Assembly: GCA_947627115.1 (NCBI GenBank)
Contig: CANQUQ010000001.1
Coordinates: forward strand, 124,001-188,000
Direction of reading: 5' to 3'
Source: an uncultured Acetatifactor sp.
Lineage (GTDB): Bacteria > Bacillota > Clostridia > Lachnospirales > Lachnospiraceae
Length of the DNA: 64,000 nt
Part shown: positions 18,245 through 28,812 of the stretch, piece by piece
Numbering within the stretch: the first letter of the stretch is position 1
Layout: each line of letters starts with the position of its first letter
Made by a program: the position numbers and the translations under genes
The notes under the pieces: generated by a model
The model's database searches: none
What the model was told of the DNA's origin: nothing
What the model saw: only the letters and a program-made list of their open reading frames with translations

Positions 18245-19789
18245 CTATGTTTCATTAAGCAGCAAGACCTCCTTCTTGCCGGAAATCTGCTGTTTTCTCA
18301 CGGTATACTCGCAGATCCCCAGCATCAGAAAGAACAGGGGCGTACTGGTCACCTGCTGGAAGCTCACCAGAGAATTGACACTGTACAGAACAAGCGCAAA
18401 CACTCCCGGCAGATAACCCTTATATCTCCTCAAGGCGGTGAGCAGAACGCCCGCCGCACAGCATGTCCCCAACAACCCTGTGTTGACCAGGTGATTGAGC
18501 CATTGATCATGAGCGTTGGCAAACACGGCCTCGGCCCAGTGCTCCCTTACCACGGGGAGCTCGGACGGAGCAAAGACAGAATAAATATACTCCGCAAAGC
18601 AGTCCGGACCTGCGCCCAGCAATTTTTGCTTCCAGCTGCCCCGCAAAAATCCCTGCAGGGACAATCTCCAAAGTGCGCCCCGGCCGCTTTCCCATCCCTC
18701 ACTGCCCGGAAGTCCTCGGACATACAGCACACCGGCCGTGACCAGCACCGCCCCGGTAAAAATCACCGTCCCAAGCCACAGTCCCCTTATCACCGACCGG
18801 TCCCGCCTCCGCAGCCTGCGGACCACAGCATATGCCCCAAGACAGAAGGCGCCGAGCAGCCACCAGCCGCCCCAGCTTATCACAGTGATTCCGGGACCGT
18901 CCGCAGGAAGTGCCTTCCATGCCGCTTCACCCCGCAGCCGCACAAGAACGCCAAAGCAGGGCAGGCCGAAAGCGACTCCCGCTGCCAGAAGCGCCGTTCT
19001 CCCGAACACGGCCGCCTGACTGCGCCCCGCCCACAGACAGACGCACAGGCAGGCCGCCGCAAGGACGGGACCGATATCGCTTCCCTGTATACATAATAAC
19101 ACCAGACCCAATACGCTGACAATGTACAAAAGCAAACACTTTTTCCGGTTCCGGGCCTTCAGAAAGCCTGCCGCGGGCATGGCCAGCGCCACAGAACAGT
19201 ATCCGCAGAACCAGTTGATATTTCCGAGCGTGGAGATCAGATGGCTGTACTCCCAGTCATTCTCCGAAAAGCCCCTCAGAAGCCCCAGCGGATCCAGGCC
19301 CAGCCGGCTGCAGAAGCCCAGGACCACTGCCGCAAAAAAGGCCGCCTCCCACAGATAGACAGGCCAGGCGCTCCCCCGGAAATTTCTGGATACAAAAAAA
19401 TAAATGCCCACGAAGACCAGCTGGCTCAGAGCTCCCATGTGCCATTCCCGATATCCTGTCCAGGCGGTGGCGCCATAACTGCTGCAGAGTGCGGAGAGCA
19501 CGGCAGCGGCTCCGTAGAGGGCAATACAGATATCCGCAGGACTAAGGTCCGGCTTTTGAATACACCGGAGCTTTTCTCCGACGGCAGGCAGTCTGCCTGC
19601 GTTCTTCATCAATCGGCCCGCTAACGCCGCCACGGCTCCCGCTCCGAGACAGAACAGAGACACGCGAATGAACAGAGCATACTTGCGATCGCCCAGCATC
19701 ACATAAGTGCCCCCCGTATACAGCGGCAGCAGCACGGTCAGCACCGCGATATAAAAATTGCACAAAACTCCCGAAAATTCTCTTTTCAT
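18245..19789 (-). CDS. O-antigen ligase family polytopic membrane protein
   Basis: 514 aa with more than 10 TM segments; NAHDQWLNHLVNTGLLGT motif typical of Wzy_C/WaaL. Confidence 0.8.
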   Translation of the reverse strand: MKREFSGVLCNFYIAVLTVLLPLYTGGTYVMLGDRKYALFIRVSLFCLGAGAVAALAGRLMKNAGRLPAVGEKLRCIQKPDLSPADICIALYGAAAVLSALCSSYGATAWTGYREWHMGALSQLVFVGIYFFVSRNFRGSAWPVYLWEAAFFAAVVLGFCSRLGLDPLGLLRGFSENDWEYSHLISTLGNINWFCGYCSVALAMPAAGFLKARNRKKCLLLYIVSVLGLVLLCIQGSDIGPVLAAACLCVCLWAGRSQAAVFGRTALLAAGVAFGLPCFGVLVRLRGEAAWKALPADGPGITVISWGGWWLLGAFCLGAYAVVRRLRRRDRSVIRGLWLGTVIFTGAVLVTAGVLYVRGLPGSEGWESGRGALWRLSLQGFLRGSWKQKLLGAGPDCFAEYIYSVFAPSELPVVREHWAEAVFANAHDQWLNHLVNTGLLGTCCAAGVLLTALRRYKGYLPGVFALVLYSVNSLVSFQQVTSTPLFFLMLGICEYTVRKQQISGKKEVLLLNET

Positions 19790-19813
19790 CCGTCTGTGTA
19801 CCTGTACCGCAAA

Positions 19814-19840
19814 AAGGATTGCTGGACGACAGCAATCCTT
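19814..19840 (-). terminator. Intrinsic terminator downstream of dnaJ
   Basis: Minus strand AAGGATTGCTG TCGTC CAGCAATCCTT TTTG. Confidence 0.85.
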
Positions 19841-19860
19841 CTCACTATCACAATGTTGTT

Positions 19861-21030
19861 TTATTTCCAGAATTTCTTTTTCTTACCGTCCTTGGAATCC
19901 CTGTCCCCATTGTCGGTGGCGGCAGCATTCTTTGCGGCATTCAGAGTATCTCCGGTTATTTCGTCAAACTGACGGAGCAGCTCCTTGGCCTCCGGCTTCA
20001 GCCTGTCGGGCACCTGTACCACAAGCGTCACATAATGGTCGCCGCGGACATCGCGGTTTCTCCAGGAGGGCACGCCCTTGCCTCTCAGACGCACTCTGGT
20101 GTCCGTCTGTGTACCCGGCTTCACGTCATATATTACCTTGCCGTCCACCGTATCGATCAGTATTTCCCCGCCAAGAGCCGCCACTGCGAACGATACCGGC
20201 ACCGTGGAATAAATATCGAAATCCTGCCTCTGAAAAATAGGATGCCGCCCTACGATTACCTCGATCAGCACGTCTCCTCTGGGCCCTCCGTTCACGCCGG
20301 GCTCGCCCAGTCCGGGCATACGTGTGGACTGCCCGTTGTCGATACCGGCCGGAATGTCCACCGAATACCGCTTTTTCATGGGAATATAACCTGTGCCATG
20401 GCAGTCGGTACACTTTTCTCTGATGACCTTTCCGGTACCCTGGCAATCAGGGCAGGTCTGTACATTCCGCACCGTGCCGAAGAATGACTGCTGTGTAAAT
20501 ACTACCTGTCCCTTGCCGCCGCACTTGCTGCAGGTCTCAGGACTGGTGCCCGGTCTTGCCCCGGAACCGTTACAGGTCTTACAGGTCTCCTTTACGGTCA
20601 GCTCGATTTCCTTTTTACAGCCGAACACGGCCTCCTCAAAGGTGATCCTCACACTGGTGCGCAGGTTCGAGCCCTTCATGGGGCCGCTGCTGCGGCTCCT
20701 GCTGCGGCCTGCGCCGAACAGATCCCCGAATATATCGCCGAATATATCACCGAAATCCGCTCCGCTGAAATCAAAACCGCCGGCTCCTCCAAAGCCGCCC
20801 TCAAACGCCGAATGTCCGAACTGATCGTACTGGCGTCTCTTTTCGGGGTCACTGAGTACGGCGTAGGCCTCCGAGGCCTCCTTGAACTTTTTCTCAGCCT
20901 CCGCATCACCGGGATTTACATCCGGATGATATTTCTTTGCCAGAGCCCGATATGCTTTTTTGATTGCGGCATCATCCGCATTTTTTTCAACGCCGAGGAC
21001 CTCATAATAGTCCCGCTTTTGCTCTGCCAT
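19861..21030 (-). CDS. dnaJ: Molecular chaperone DnaJ
   Basis: J domain with HPD, G/F-rich region, four CxxCxGxG zinc motifs. Confidence 0.97.
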   Translation of the reverse strand: MAEQKRDYYEVLGVEKNADDAAIKKAYRALAKKYHPDVNPGDAEAEKKFKEASEAYAVLSDPEKRRQYDQFGHSAFEGGFGGAGGFDFSGADFGDIFGDIFGDLFGAGRSRSRSSGPMKGSNLRTSVRITFEEAVFGCKKEIELTVKETCKTCNGSGARPGTSPETCSKCGGKGQVVFTQQSFFGTVRNVQTCPDCQGTGKVIREKCTDCHGTGYIPMKKRYSVDIPAGIDNGQSTRMPGLGEPGVNGGPRGDVLIEVIVGRHPIFQRQDFDIYSTVPVSFAVAALGGEILIDTVDGKVIYDVKPGTQTDTRVRLRGKGVPSWRNRDVRGDHYVTLVVQVPDRLKPEAKELLRQFDEITGDTLNAAKNAAATDNGDRDSKDGKKKKFWK

Positions 21031-21077
21031 ATCTGCACCTCTGTTGAATCTTACGAAAAGGTGTCACCCCTTCGCCG

Positions 21078-22955
21078 TTATACTTCGCGGAAATCTCCGT
21101 CGATCACATCATCATCCGCTCCGGAACTGCTTCCCGCGCCCGCATCTGCCGCGCCTCCCATGTCGGGACCTGCGGCGCCCTGCTGGGCCTGCTGCATGTT
21201 CTCATACATTTTGGTGAACAGACTCTGCGCGCTGTTAGTCAGCTTTTCCTTTGCTGCCTTCAGCTCATCGATGTCGCTGTCGCTCATCTCCTGGTCCTTG
21301 GTCCTCTCAAGGATAGCCTTCAGTGCATCCAGATCTGCCTGTACCGCGGACTTGTCGCTGTCGCCGATCTTGTCGCCTACCTCCTCCAGAGCCTTCTCGG
21401 TCTGGAATACGAAAGAGTCTGCGTCGTTCCTTGCCTCGACGGCCTCCTTGCGCTTTCTGTCCTGCGCCTCGAATTCAGCAGCTTCCTTGACCGCCTTCTC
21501 TATGTCTTCGTCGGACATATTGGAGCCTGCGGTGATGGTAATGTGCTGCTCCTTGCCGGTTCCAAGATCCTTTGCGGACACGTTTACGATACCGTTCGCG
21601 TCAATATCGAAGGTAACCTCGATCTGAGGCACGCCTCTTCTTGCAGGAGGGATACCGTCCAGACGGAACTGTCCCAGGGACTTGTTGTCCTTCGCGAACT
21701 GTCTTTCACCCTGCACCACGTTGATGTCCACAGCCGTCTGGTTGTCTGCCGCGGTGGAGAAGACCTGACTCTTCTTGGTGGGGATGGTAGTGTTCCTCTC
21801 AATCAGTCTGGTGGCAACGCCGCCCATGGTCTCAATGGAGAGGGACAGAGGCGTCACATCCAGCAGCAGGATCTCACCTGCGCCGGCGTCGCCCGCCAGT
21901 TTGCCGCCCTGTACGGAAGCGCCGATTGCCACGCACTCGTCGGGATTCAGGGATTTGCTGGGCTCCTTGCCGGTCAGCTGTCTCACCTTATCCTGCACAG
22001 CGGGAATACGGGTGGAACCGCCTACCAGAAGCACCTGGCCCAGATCTGCGTTGGTCAGACCGGCATCCTTCATCGCATTCTGCACGGGAATGGCAGTCTT
22101 GTCGACCAGATCTCTGGTCAGCTCGTCGAACTGAGCGCGGCTTAAGTTCATGTCAAAATGCTTGGGGCCGTCCGAGGTAGCAGTGATGAAGGGCAGGTTG
22201 ATGTTGGTGGTCATAGCGCTGGAAAGCTCTTTCTTCGCCTTCTCTGCGGCCTCCTTCAGTCTCTGCATGGCCATCTTGTCGCCGGACAGATCTACGCCCT
22301 CTGCCTTTTTGAACTCGGAGAGCATCCACTGAATGATCTTCTCGTCGAAATCATCGCCGCCCAGGTGCGTGTCGCCGTTGGTAGCCAGCACGGAGATAAC
22401 GCCGTCACCGATCTCGATGATGGACACATCAAAGGTACCTCCGCCCAGGTCGTAGACCATGATGTTCTGCTCCTTCTCATTGTCCAGACCGTAAGCCAGA
22501 GCGGCGGCAGTGGGCTCGTTAATGATACGCTTTACATCCAGCCCTGCAATCTTGCCCGCATCCTTGGTCGCCTGACGCTGTGCGTCGTTAAAATATGCGG
22601 GAACAGTGATCACCGCATCCGTTACCTTCTCTCCCAGGTAGCTTTCTGCGTCTGCCTTCAGCTTCTGCAGGATCATAGCGGAGATCTGCTGAGGGGAATA
22701 CTTCTTGCCGTCGATGGTACGGCCTCTGTCGGTTCCCATATCTCTCTTGATGGAGGAGATCGTCTTCTCCGCATTGGTGACGGCCTGACGCTTTGCAGGC
22801 TCACCGATCAGTCTCTCTCCCGTCTTTGTGAAAGCCACAACGGAGGGAGTCGTCCTTGCCCCTTCCGCGTTCGCGATAACAGTGGGCTTGCCGCCTTCCA
22901 TCACAGCCACACAGCTATTTGTTGTTCCCAAGTCAATACCAATAATCTTGCTCAT
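21078..22955 (-). CDS. dnaK: Molecular chaperone DnaK
   Basis: [22 protein letters not shown]; full-length Hsp70. Confidence 0.98.
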   Translation of the reverse strand: MSKIIGIDLGTTNSCVAVMEGGKPTVIANAEGARTTPSVVAFTKTGERLIGEPAKRQAVTNAEKTISSIKRDMGTDRGRTIDGKKYSPQQISAMILQKLKADAESYLGEKVTDAVITVPAYFNDAQRQATKDAGKIAGLDVKRIINEPTAAALAYGLDNEKEQNIMVYDLGGGTFDVSIIEIGDGVISVLATNGDTHLGGDDFDEKIIQWMLSEFKKAEGVDLSGDKMAMQRLKEAAEKAKKELSSAMTTNINLPFITATSDGPKHFDMNLSRAQFDELTRDLVDKTAIPVQNAMKDAGLTNADLGQVLLVGGSTRIPAVQDKVRQLTGKEPSKSLNPDECVAIGASVQGGKLAGDAGAGEILLLDVTPLSLSIETMGGVATRLIERNTTIPTKKSQVFSTAADNQTAVDINVVQGERQFAKDNKSLGQFRLDGIPPARRGVPQIEVTFDIDANGIVNVSAKDLGTGKEQHITITAGSNMSDEDIEKAVKEAAEFEAQDRKRKEAVEARNDADSFVFQTEKALEEVGDKIGDSDKSAVQADLDALKAILERTKDQEMSDSDIDELKAAKEKLTNSAQSLFTKMYENMQQAQQGAAGPDMGGAADAGAGSSSGADDDVIDGDFREV

Positions 22956-23044
22956 TTTTTTGTCCTCCTGAAATTTATGATTTGATTGTGATCTGCTCTA
23001 TAATTGTTGCTCTGTATTCCTGTTCTGCGCTTCCTGCCGTCCGG

Positions 23045-23722
23045 CTACTCTACTACCGCCACCATACTGTGGCGCACTACGGTGTCTCGGTAGGTGTATC
23101 CCTTCTGCAGCTCCTGGGCTACCATACCGGACTCAAGCTCCTCGCTGGCCACCTGCATCACCGCATTGTGCAGATTCGGATCGAACTCCTGTCCCACGGC
23201 CTCAATGGGCTTGACGCCTATATTGTCGAGCTCCGTAAGCAGCTGCCTGTAGACCCGGTTCATACCGTCCACAAAAGGATCCTCCTTATTCTCTTCCGGG
23301 ACCGTAGCCAGACCTCTCTCGAAATTGTCGACCACGGGAAGCATCTTCTCGATAACGCTCCTGGCGCCCGTCTCGAACATGGCCTGCTTCTCCCGCTCCG
23401 TTCTCTTCCGGAAATTTTCGAACTCAGCCATCTGGCGCTTGACTCTGTCCTCCAGCTGTTCGATCTGCGCCTTGAACGCTTCCTCCTTCTTATTCTGCTT
23501 TGCCTGCTTCTTAGCGGCACGCTTTTCGGTCCAGTTCCTGGATTCTTCCTCCCCGGCGCTCTCCCCGCTCCCGGATGCCTCCCCGGCCTCCTCCTGCTGT
23601 TCTCCGGCCGCCTCTTTATCCGGTTCTTCGCCGGACGCTTCGACAGATTCCGTAGAATCCATCTCTTCCGCTTCCGAAATATCCTCCGGTTCCTGCTTTT
23701 TCTGTTCTGCCATATGACTCAA
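23045..23722 (-). CDS. grpE: Nucleotide exchange factor GrpE
   Basis: Position between hrcA and dnaK; RQMAEFENFRKRTEREK, VGQEFDPNLHNAVMQV. Confidence 0.95.
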   Translation of the reverse strand: MSHMAEQKKQEPEDISEAEEMDSTESVEASGEEPDKEAAGEQQEEAGEASGSGESAGEEESRNWTEKRAAKKQAKQNKKEEAFKAQIEQLEDRVKRQMAEFENFRKRTEREKQAMFETGARSVIEKMLPVVDNFERGLATVPEENKEDPFVDGMNRVYRQLLTELDNIGVKPIEAVGQEFDPNLHNAVMQVASEELESGMVAQELQKGYTYRDTVVRHSMVAVVE

Positions 23723-24747
23723 TCCTTTCTGTACAGCTCATCCAGCTGCGTCTGTATGGTCCTCAGCGTGCCCACCACCTTATCGTAATCCATTCGCTTC
23801 GGTCCTACGATCCCGATGGTGCCCTTCATGCCGCCTCCCAGCTCGTAGGTGGCAGTGACTACGCTGCAATCCTGCATGCTCCGCACCGGCGTTTCGGCGC
23901 CGATGTACACCTGAATCCCCGTGCCGCTTTCCTCCGCCTGAGTATCCTGCAAAAATTCTCCCAGCAGATGCTTCTCCTCAAAAGTATTGATCAGCTCGCT
24001 GGCCTTCTGCTGGTCCGCCAGCTCCGGATAGCGGAAAATATTGTTGGTCCCGCTGGTGTAGATCTCCACATCCTCTTCGGCCCTGATGCCCTCCGCCACC
24101 GCATCGATCACGTCGCTCACGATGTCGCTGTGTATCCCGGCCTGCTGTTTCATCACAGAGATGATTCCCAGGTTGATCTCATCGATGGATAATCCGTTCA
24201 GATGAGTGTTCAGCAAAATATTCAGCTTCAGCAATGTCTCATCGCTCAGCCCGTCATTCACAGGGAGAATATTGTTCTTTACCACATTTCCCTCTGTCAC
24301 GATGACCACCAGGATCTGCTTTTCATCCACTCTGGAAAGCTGGATGAACTTGAGCTTGTTCCGCTTGGTCTGGGGCGCCGAGATCATGGTCGCATACTGC
24401 GTGTTCTGCGCCAGCACTCTCGCCACCTGCTTTAGCAGCGTCTCCATTTTGTCCTGACGCTCCACCAGCATTTCCTTCATCTCCACGACCTCGCGCTCCT
24501 TCTCCTCCATCATGGTATCCACATAGAGACGATATCCTTTGTCGGAGGGAATTCTTCCCGCGGACGTATGAGGCTGCAGAATATAACCCATCTCCTCCAG
24601 ATCCGCCATCTCATTCCGGATGGTAGCCGAGCTCAGGTTAAGGTCGGTGTACTTTGAAATGGTCCTGCTTCCGACCGGTTCTCCGGTCTCCAGATAGTTG
24701 CGGATGACTGCCTGCAGAATTTTTTTCTTTCTCTCATCCAACTCCAT
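23719..24747 (-). CDS. hrcA: Heat-inducible transcriptional repressor HrcA
   Basis: MELDERKKKILQAVIRNYLETGEPVGSRTISK; GTIGIVGPKRMDYDKV. Start trimmed to MELDERK. Confidence 0.96.
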   Translation of the reverse strand: MELDERKKKILQAVIRNYLETGEPVGSRTISKYTDLNLSSATIRNEMADLEEMGYILQPHTSAGRIPSDKGYRLYVDTMMEEKEREVVEMKEMLVERQDKMETLLKQVARVLAQNTQYATMISAPQTKRNKLKFIQLSRVDEKQILVVIVTEGNVVKNNILPVNDGLSDETLLKLNILLNTHLNGLSIDEINLGIISVMKQQAGIHSDIVSDVIDAVAEGIRAEEDVEIYTSGTNNIFRYPELADQQKASELINTFEEKHLLGEFLQDTQAEESGTGIQVYIGAETPVRSMQDCSVVTATYELGGGMKGTIGIVGPKRMDYDKVVGTLRTIQTQLDELYRKD

Positions 24748-24773
24748 TTCAGACACCTCCCTTCTCATGCCTG

Positions 24774-24800
24774 TTAGCACTCATTTAAAGAGAGTGCTAA
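24774..24800. promoter_or_regulatory. CIRCE operator
   Basis: TTAGCACTC-N9-GAGTGCTAA, perfect match, immediately upstream of hrcA. Confidence 0.97.
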
Positions 24801-24884
24801 TATTCGCTAAACATAAAATATCACTTACCCTATATATTGTCAACCGATTTATTTCAAAATAAATATAAAATAATTCTAAAACCG

Positions 24885-24938
24885 AAAAAAGGAAGCTGCC
24901 GCTCCATAGATTGCTCATCTATTTTGCAACAGCTTTCC
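24885..24938 (-). terminator. Candidate intrinsic terminator of the ABC transporter operon
   Basis: Minus strand GGAAAGCTG ... CAGCTTCC followed by TTTTTT. Confidence 0.6.
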
Positions 24939-24973
24939 GTCACTGCAGAGGATTGGCATGAGTCCTTTTCTGC

Positions 24974-25711
24974 TTATTCATAAGTGAACGAATGTAAAAA
25001 TTTCCTTAGTCTTTCTGTCTTGGGATGTTCAAAGAAATCCTTCGGTTCTCCCTCTTCAATGATCCTGCCGCCGTCTATGAATACCACACGGTCCGCCACA
25101 GCCTTCGCAAACGGAAGCTCATGGGTCACGATGATCATTGTTCTCCCCTCCTTTGCCAGATCCAGCACCACCTCCAGCACTTCCCTGACCATTTCCGGAT
25201 CGAGCGCCGCCGTGATCTCATCCAGAAGAAGAATCTCCGGATTCATCATAAGCGCCCTGACGATCGCGACTCTCTGCTTTTGTCCGCCGGACAGCTGTCT
25301 CGGATAATTGTTCTTTTTGGAGAGCAGTCCGACCCTTTCCAGAAGACGCAGCGCTTCCTTTTCCGCCTCTTTCCGATTCATTTTTTTGACTCTGACCGGC
25401 GCCAGCACCAGATTCTGCAGGACCGTCTTATGAGGAAACAGCTCATAGCTCTGAAAGACCATTCCGATCTTTTCTCTCACCTTGCTCAAATGTTTGTCCT
25501 GAGGATCGATGACCTTGCCGTCCAATATCACCTCGCCGTCGTCGACCTTCTCAAGCGCATTGATACATCTGAGGAACGTGCTCTTTCCGCAGCCGGACGG
25601 CCCCACAATGACCACCACCTCTCCGCTTCTTACCCGCAGATCCAGATGATCCAGAACAACAAGATCCTCGTATTTCTTACTGATACCTCTGATATTCAAA
25701 ATTTCGTCCAT
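24974..25711 (-). CDS. Polar amino acid ABC transporter ATP-binding protein
   Basis: Walker [16 protein letters not shown], signature [26 protein letters not shown]. Start trimmed to MDEILNIRG. Confidence 0.92.
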   Translation of the reverse strand: MDEILNIRGISKKYEDLVVLDHLDLRVRSGEVVVIVGPSGCGKSTFLRCINALEKVDDGEVILDGKVIDPQDKHLSKVREKIGMVFQSYELFPHKTVLQNLVLAPVRVKKMNRKEAEKEALRLLERVGLLSKKNNYPRQLSGGQKQRVAIVRALMMNPEILLLDEITAALDPEMVREVLEVVLDLAKEGRTMIIVTHELPFAKAVADRVVFIDGGRIIEEGEPKDFFEHPKTERLRKFLHSFTYE

Positions 25712-25748
25712 TTTGTTCCTCCCTGCTGTCCTAAGGTTCCGACAGATG

Positions 25749-26417
25749 CTATGCCTCCCATTTTTTCTCCAGATACTTTGAAAGCTTGCTGATCGGCCAG
25801 CATACGGCAAAATACAGTACAAATACGGTAAAATAAATTCCAAAGGCCGCGTTCGGATCAATTTTGCGGTTCGCCTCAATGATTTGCTGTCCTACCTTCA
25901 GGACCTCTACAATACCGATCATCATGATCAGGCTTGTGGTCTTGATCATTCGGGTGATCAGATTGATGGAAAGCGGAAGCATTCTCCTTATGATCTGCGG
26001 AAGAATAACGAAAACAAGCGTCTGAACATCGTTCAGTCCCAGCGCCATACTGCTCTCATACTGGGCGGCCGGAATCCCCGACAGCGCTCCCCGCACAAGG
26101 TCGGACATCTCCGCCGTTCCCCAAAAGGAGAACACAAAGACGGAGGCCGTTTCCGCAGAAATATTGATGCCCAGAACTCTTGTGGTCCCAAAGTAGGCAA
26201 GGAACAGGAGTACCAGCTGGGGCATGAGTCGGACGATCTCAAGGTATCCTCTTAAGACGCCTTTTATCAGAGGATGCCTGTCGTTCATCAGACTGCCCAG
26301 AACAGTGCCCAGGATGAGGCTGATGCAGACGGAAAGAAGACTGATCTTCAGCGCGACGGCAAGACCTCCGAAAAGCCTGCCCAGATTATTTCCCTTTAAC
26401 AATAATTCAAAGCCCAT
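25749..26417 (-). CDS. Amino acid ABC transporter permease (HisM/GlnP type)
   Basis: [25 protein letters not shown] ... [28 protein letters not shown]. Confidence 0.9.
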   Translation of the reverse strand: MGFELLLKGNNLGRLFGGLAVALKISLLSVCISLILGTVLGSLMNDRHPLIKGVLRGYLEIVRLMPQLVLLFLAYFGTTRVLGINISAETASVFVFSFWGTAEMSDLVRGALSGIPAAQYESSMALGLNDVQTLVFVILPQIIRRMLPLSINLITRMIKTTSLIMMIGIVEVLKVGQQIIEANRKIDPNAAFGIYFTVFVLYFAVCWPISKLSKYLEKKWEA

Positions 26418-26420
26418 CTT

Positions 26421-27080
26421 CTATTCTCCAAACATTTTATATCTTGCTCTTCTCTCCAGTATGCTGCCCGCTATCGACACAGGTACGAGCATGATAATAT
26501 AAAATACCACCAGCATAAAAAGCGCCTCTGTGGTGTCGTAGTACAGCCCGATGAGATCCTTGGCCGTAAACATCAGATCCATCAGACTGATCGCCGAAAA
26601 CACACTGGTCTCCTTGAGCAGAAAAATCACGTTCGCCACCACCGCCGGTACGCTCAAGACCCAGGCCTCCGGTAAGATTACCCGGAAAAAGGTCTGAACG
26701 GAGGTCAGCCCAAGCGCTTCGGCGCTCTCCTTCTGTGAATTCGGAATCGCGCCGAGACTGCTTCTGAACGCTTCCGACATATAACTGCCGCCCAGAAGTC
26801 CCAGACCCACAATTCCGCACGTTTCCGCCGAGATATTAAGGCCCAGCTTCGGAATTCCAAAATATAGGAAGAACAGCTGCACCAGCAGCGGCGTATTCCG
26901 AAAGATCTCCACATAGGCACCGATAAGGCGTGAAAGCACGGGAACCCGAAAATATATGGCAAAGGCTGAAACGATTCCGATCACGATCGACAAAAGGATT
27001 CCCAGCCATCCGATTCTCACCGTGAGCAGAAACGCCTCTGCATATTTTGGAAAATAAAAGCTTAAAACACCGAAATCCAT
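26421..27080 (-). CDS. Amino acid ABC transporter permease (HisQ/GlnP type)
   Basis: AYVEIFRNTPLLVQLFFLYFGIPKLG ... QKESAEALGLTSVQTFFRVILPEAW. Confidence 0.92.
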   Translation of the reverse strand: MDFGVLSFYFPKYAEAFLLTVRIGWLGILLSIVIGIVSAFAIYFRVPVLSRLIGAYVEIFRNTPLLVQLFFLYFGIPKLGLNISAETCGIVGLGLLGGSYMSEAFRSSLGAIPNSQKESAEALGLTSVQTFFRVILPEAWVLSVPAVVANVIFLLKETSVFSAISLMDLMFTAKDLIGLYYDTTEALFMLVVFYIIMLVPVSIAGSILERRARYKMFGE

Positions 27081-27085
27081 ATGTA

Positions 27086-27751
27086 TTACCGCTTTCTGTG
27101 GTCAAGTTTTTTGGATAGCTTCATTCCGACGGTCTGTATGATCTGAAAAATGACGATCAGAAGAATGACCGTGACGACCATAATGCCCGTCTGCCATCTG
27201 TAATAGCCGTAACGAACCGCAATATCCCCCAGACCTCCGCCTCCGACGGTACCCGACATAGCGGAATATCCCAGGAGAAGTCCTGTGGTAATGGTAAAAC
27301 CCGTGAGCAGAGATGTCTTTGCTTCCACCAACAGCACTTTAAAGACAATCTGCAGATTGCTCGCCCCCATGGCCTTCGCAGCCTCGATGACGCCCGCGTC
27401 CACATCGGTCAGGGAGGATTCCACCACTCTGGCAATGTAGGGGGCGGCGCACACCACTAAGGGCACGATGGTAGCCGTCGAACCGTAGCTCTGCCCTACC
27501 AGCAGTCTTGTGAACGGAATCAGCAGTATCAGCAGAATCAGGAACGGAATGCTCCGTATAATGTTGCATATAAAATCCAATATCCGATAGAGCAGCCCGC
27601 ACGGTCTCAATCCGTTCTTTCCGGAAACATACAACAGAATGCCCAGCGGAAGCCCAATCACATAGCCGATGATCACAGAACCCAGCGTCATATACAGGGT
27701 CTCGCCTATGCCCTCTACCAGCATCCATATGACTTTCTCATTCAATTTCAC
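27086..27751 (-). CDS. metI: Methionine-type ABC transporter permease
   Basis: IRSIPFLILLILLIPFTRLLVGQSYGSTATIVPLVVCAAPYIARVVESSL; MetI family. Confidence 0.93.
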   Translation of the reverse strand: MKLNEKVIWMLVEGIGETLYMTLGSVIIGYVIGLPLGILLYVSGKNGLRPCGLLYRILDFICNIIRSIPFLILLILLIPFTRLLVGQSYGSTATIVPLVVCAAPYIARVVESSLTDVDAGVIEAAKAMGASNLQIVFKVLLVEAKTSLLTGFTITTGLLLGYSAMSGTVGGGGLGDIAVRYGYYRWQTGIMVVTVILLIVIFQIIQTVGMKLSKKLDHRKR

Positions 27752-28751
27752 TCACCTCCGTCACATAGATTCCCGTTTTTTTCAACTCCCGAATAATATC
27801 CGCCTGCTGTCCGCCGTCCTCCGGCAGACCGAGAATCATCTCACCGACCGCTTTCCCGCCGATATTTTTTGTGTCGGCTTTCAGAATGTTGACGGGAATC
27901 TGCAGCTTGAGTATCAAATTGGAAAGAATCGGCTCATACGCTGAATTTTCCCGAAAGACGATTCGTATCCTGCGCCCTTCCTCCAGCTTTTCCAGAGGCT
28001 GGAAGGAAATTTTCTTTCCCAGCAGAAGCTCTCTGGCCGCATCCGACTTCGGATCGCTGAAAATTTCCTCCACTCTTCCCGTCTCCACCAGTCTTCCGCT
28101 GTCTATAATAGCCACTTTTTTGCAGACATCCGTCACCACGGACATCTGATGCGTTATGATCACAACGGTTATGCCAAGCTTTTCATTGATTTCCTTGATC
28201 AAGTCCAGAATGGAAGCCGTCGTCTGAGGATCCAGCGCACTGGTCGCTTCGTCGCACAGAAGGATCTGCGGATCCGTGGCAAGCGCTCTGGCGATCGCCA
28301 CCCGCTGCTTTTGACCGCCGGACAACTGGGAGGGATAGGCCTTTGCCTTCTCCTCGATCTTTACCAGCTTCAAGAGCTCAAGAGCCCGCTTCTTTGCCTC
28401 CCTGCGCTTCGTGCCGTTGATTTCAAGGGAAAAGCACACATTGTCAAGGACATTTCTCTGCTCCAGAAGATTGAAGTTCTGAAAAATCATTCCTATTCTG
28501 GAACGCATCCTGCGCAGCTCACGCTCTGAGAGCGTTCCGAGATCGACACCCTCTATATATATGTTTCCGTCCGTAGGTCTTTCCAGAAAATTGATGGAAC
28601 GCACCAGAGTACTCTTTCCCGCCCCTGACATTCCGATCACTCCGAAGATATCCCCTTTTTCAATTGTCAGGCTCACATCGTTCAGCGCGGCGATGGTATG
28701 CCCTTCTATGTCAAAATTTTTTGTCAGATGTTTTATCTCGACTGCAATCAT
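27738..28751 (-). CDS. metN: Methionine-type ABC transporter ATPase with C-terminal NIL domain
   Basis: [42 protein letters not shown]-like C-terminus. Start trimmed to MIAVEIKHL. Confidence 0.93.
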   Translation of the reverse strand: MIAVEIKHLTKNFDIEGHTIAALNDVSLTIEKGDIFGVIGMSGAGKSTLVRSINFLERPTDGNIYIEGVDLGTLSERELRRMRSRIGMIFQNFNLLEQRNVLDNVCFSLEINGTKRREAKKRALELLKLVKIEEKAKAYPSQLSGGQKQRVAIARALATDPQILLCDEATSALDPQTTASILDLIKEINEKLGITVVIITHQMSVVTDVCKKVAIIDSGRLVETGRVEEIFSDPKSDAARELLLGKKISFQPLEKLEEGRRIRIVFRENSAYEPILSNLILKLQIPVNILKADTKNIGGKAVGEMILGLPEDGGQQADIIRELKKTGIYVTEVSEIE

Positions 28752-28812
28752 AGTCTTCCACCTTATCATTATAATAAGGAGAGGCTCATGTGCCTCTCCT
28801 TACCTCACATTC

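Noticed and set aside
17603-19096. Long plus-strand ORF (497 aa) opposite prmA and the O-antigen ligase gene
   Set aside because: Antisense shadow ORF in GC-rich coding DNA: His/Gln/Arg-rich low-quality translation and both opposing genes are clearly real.
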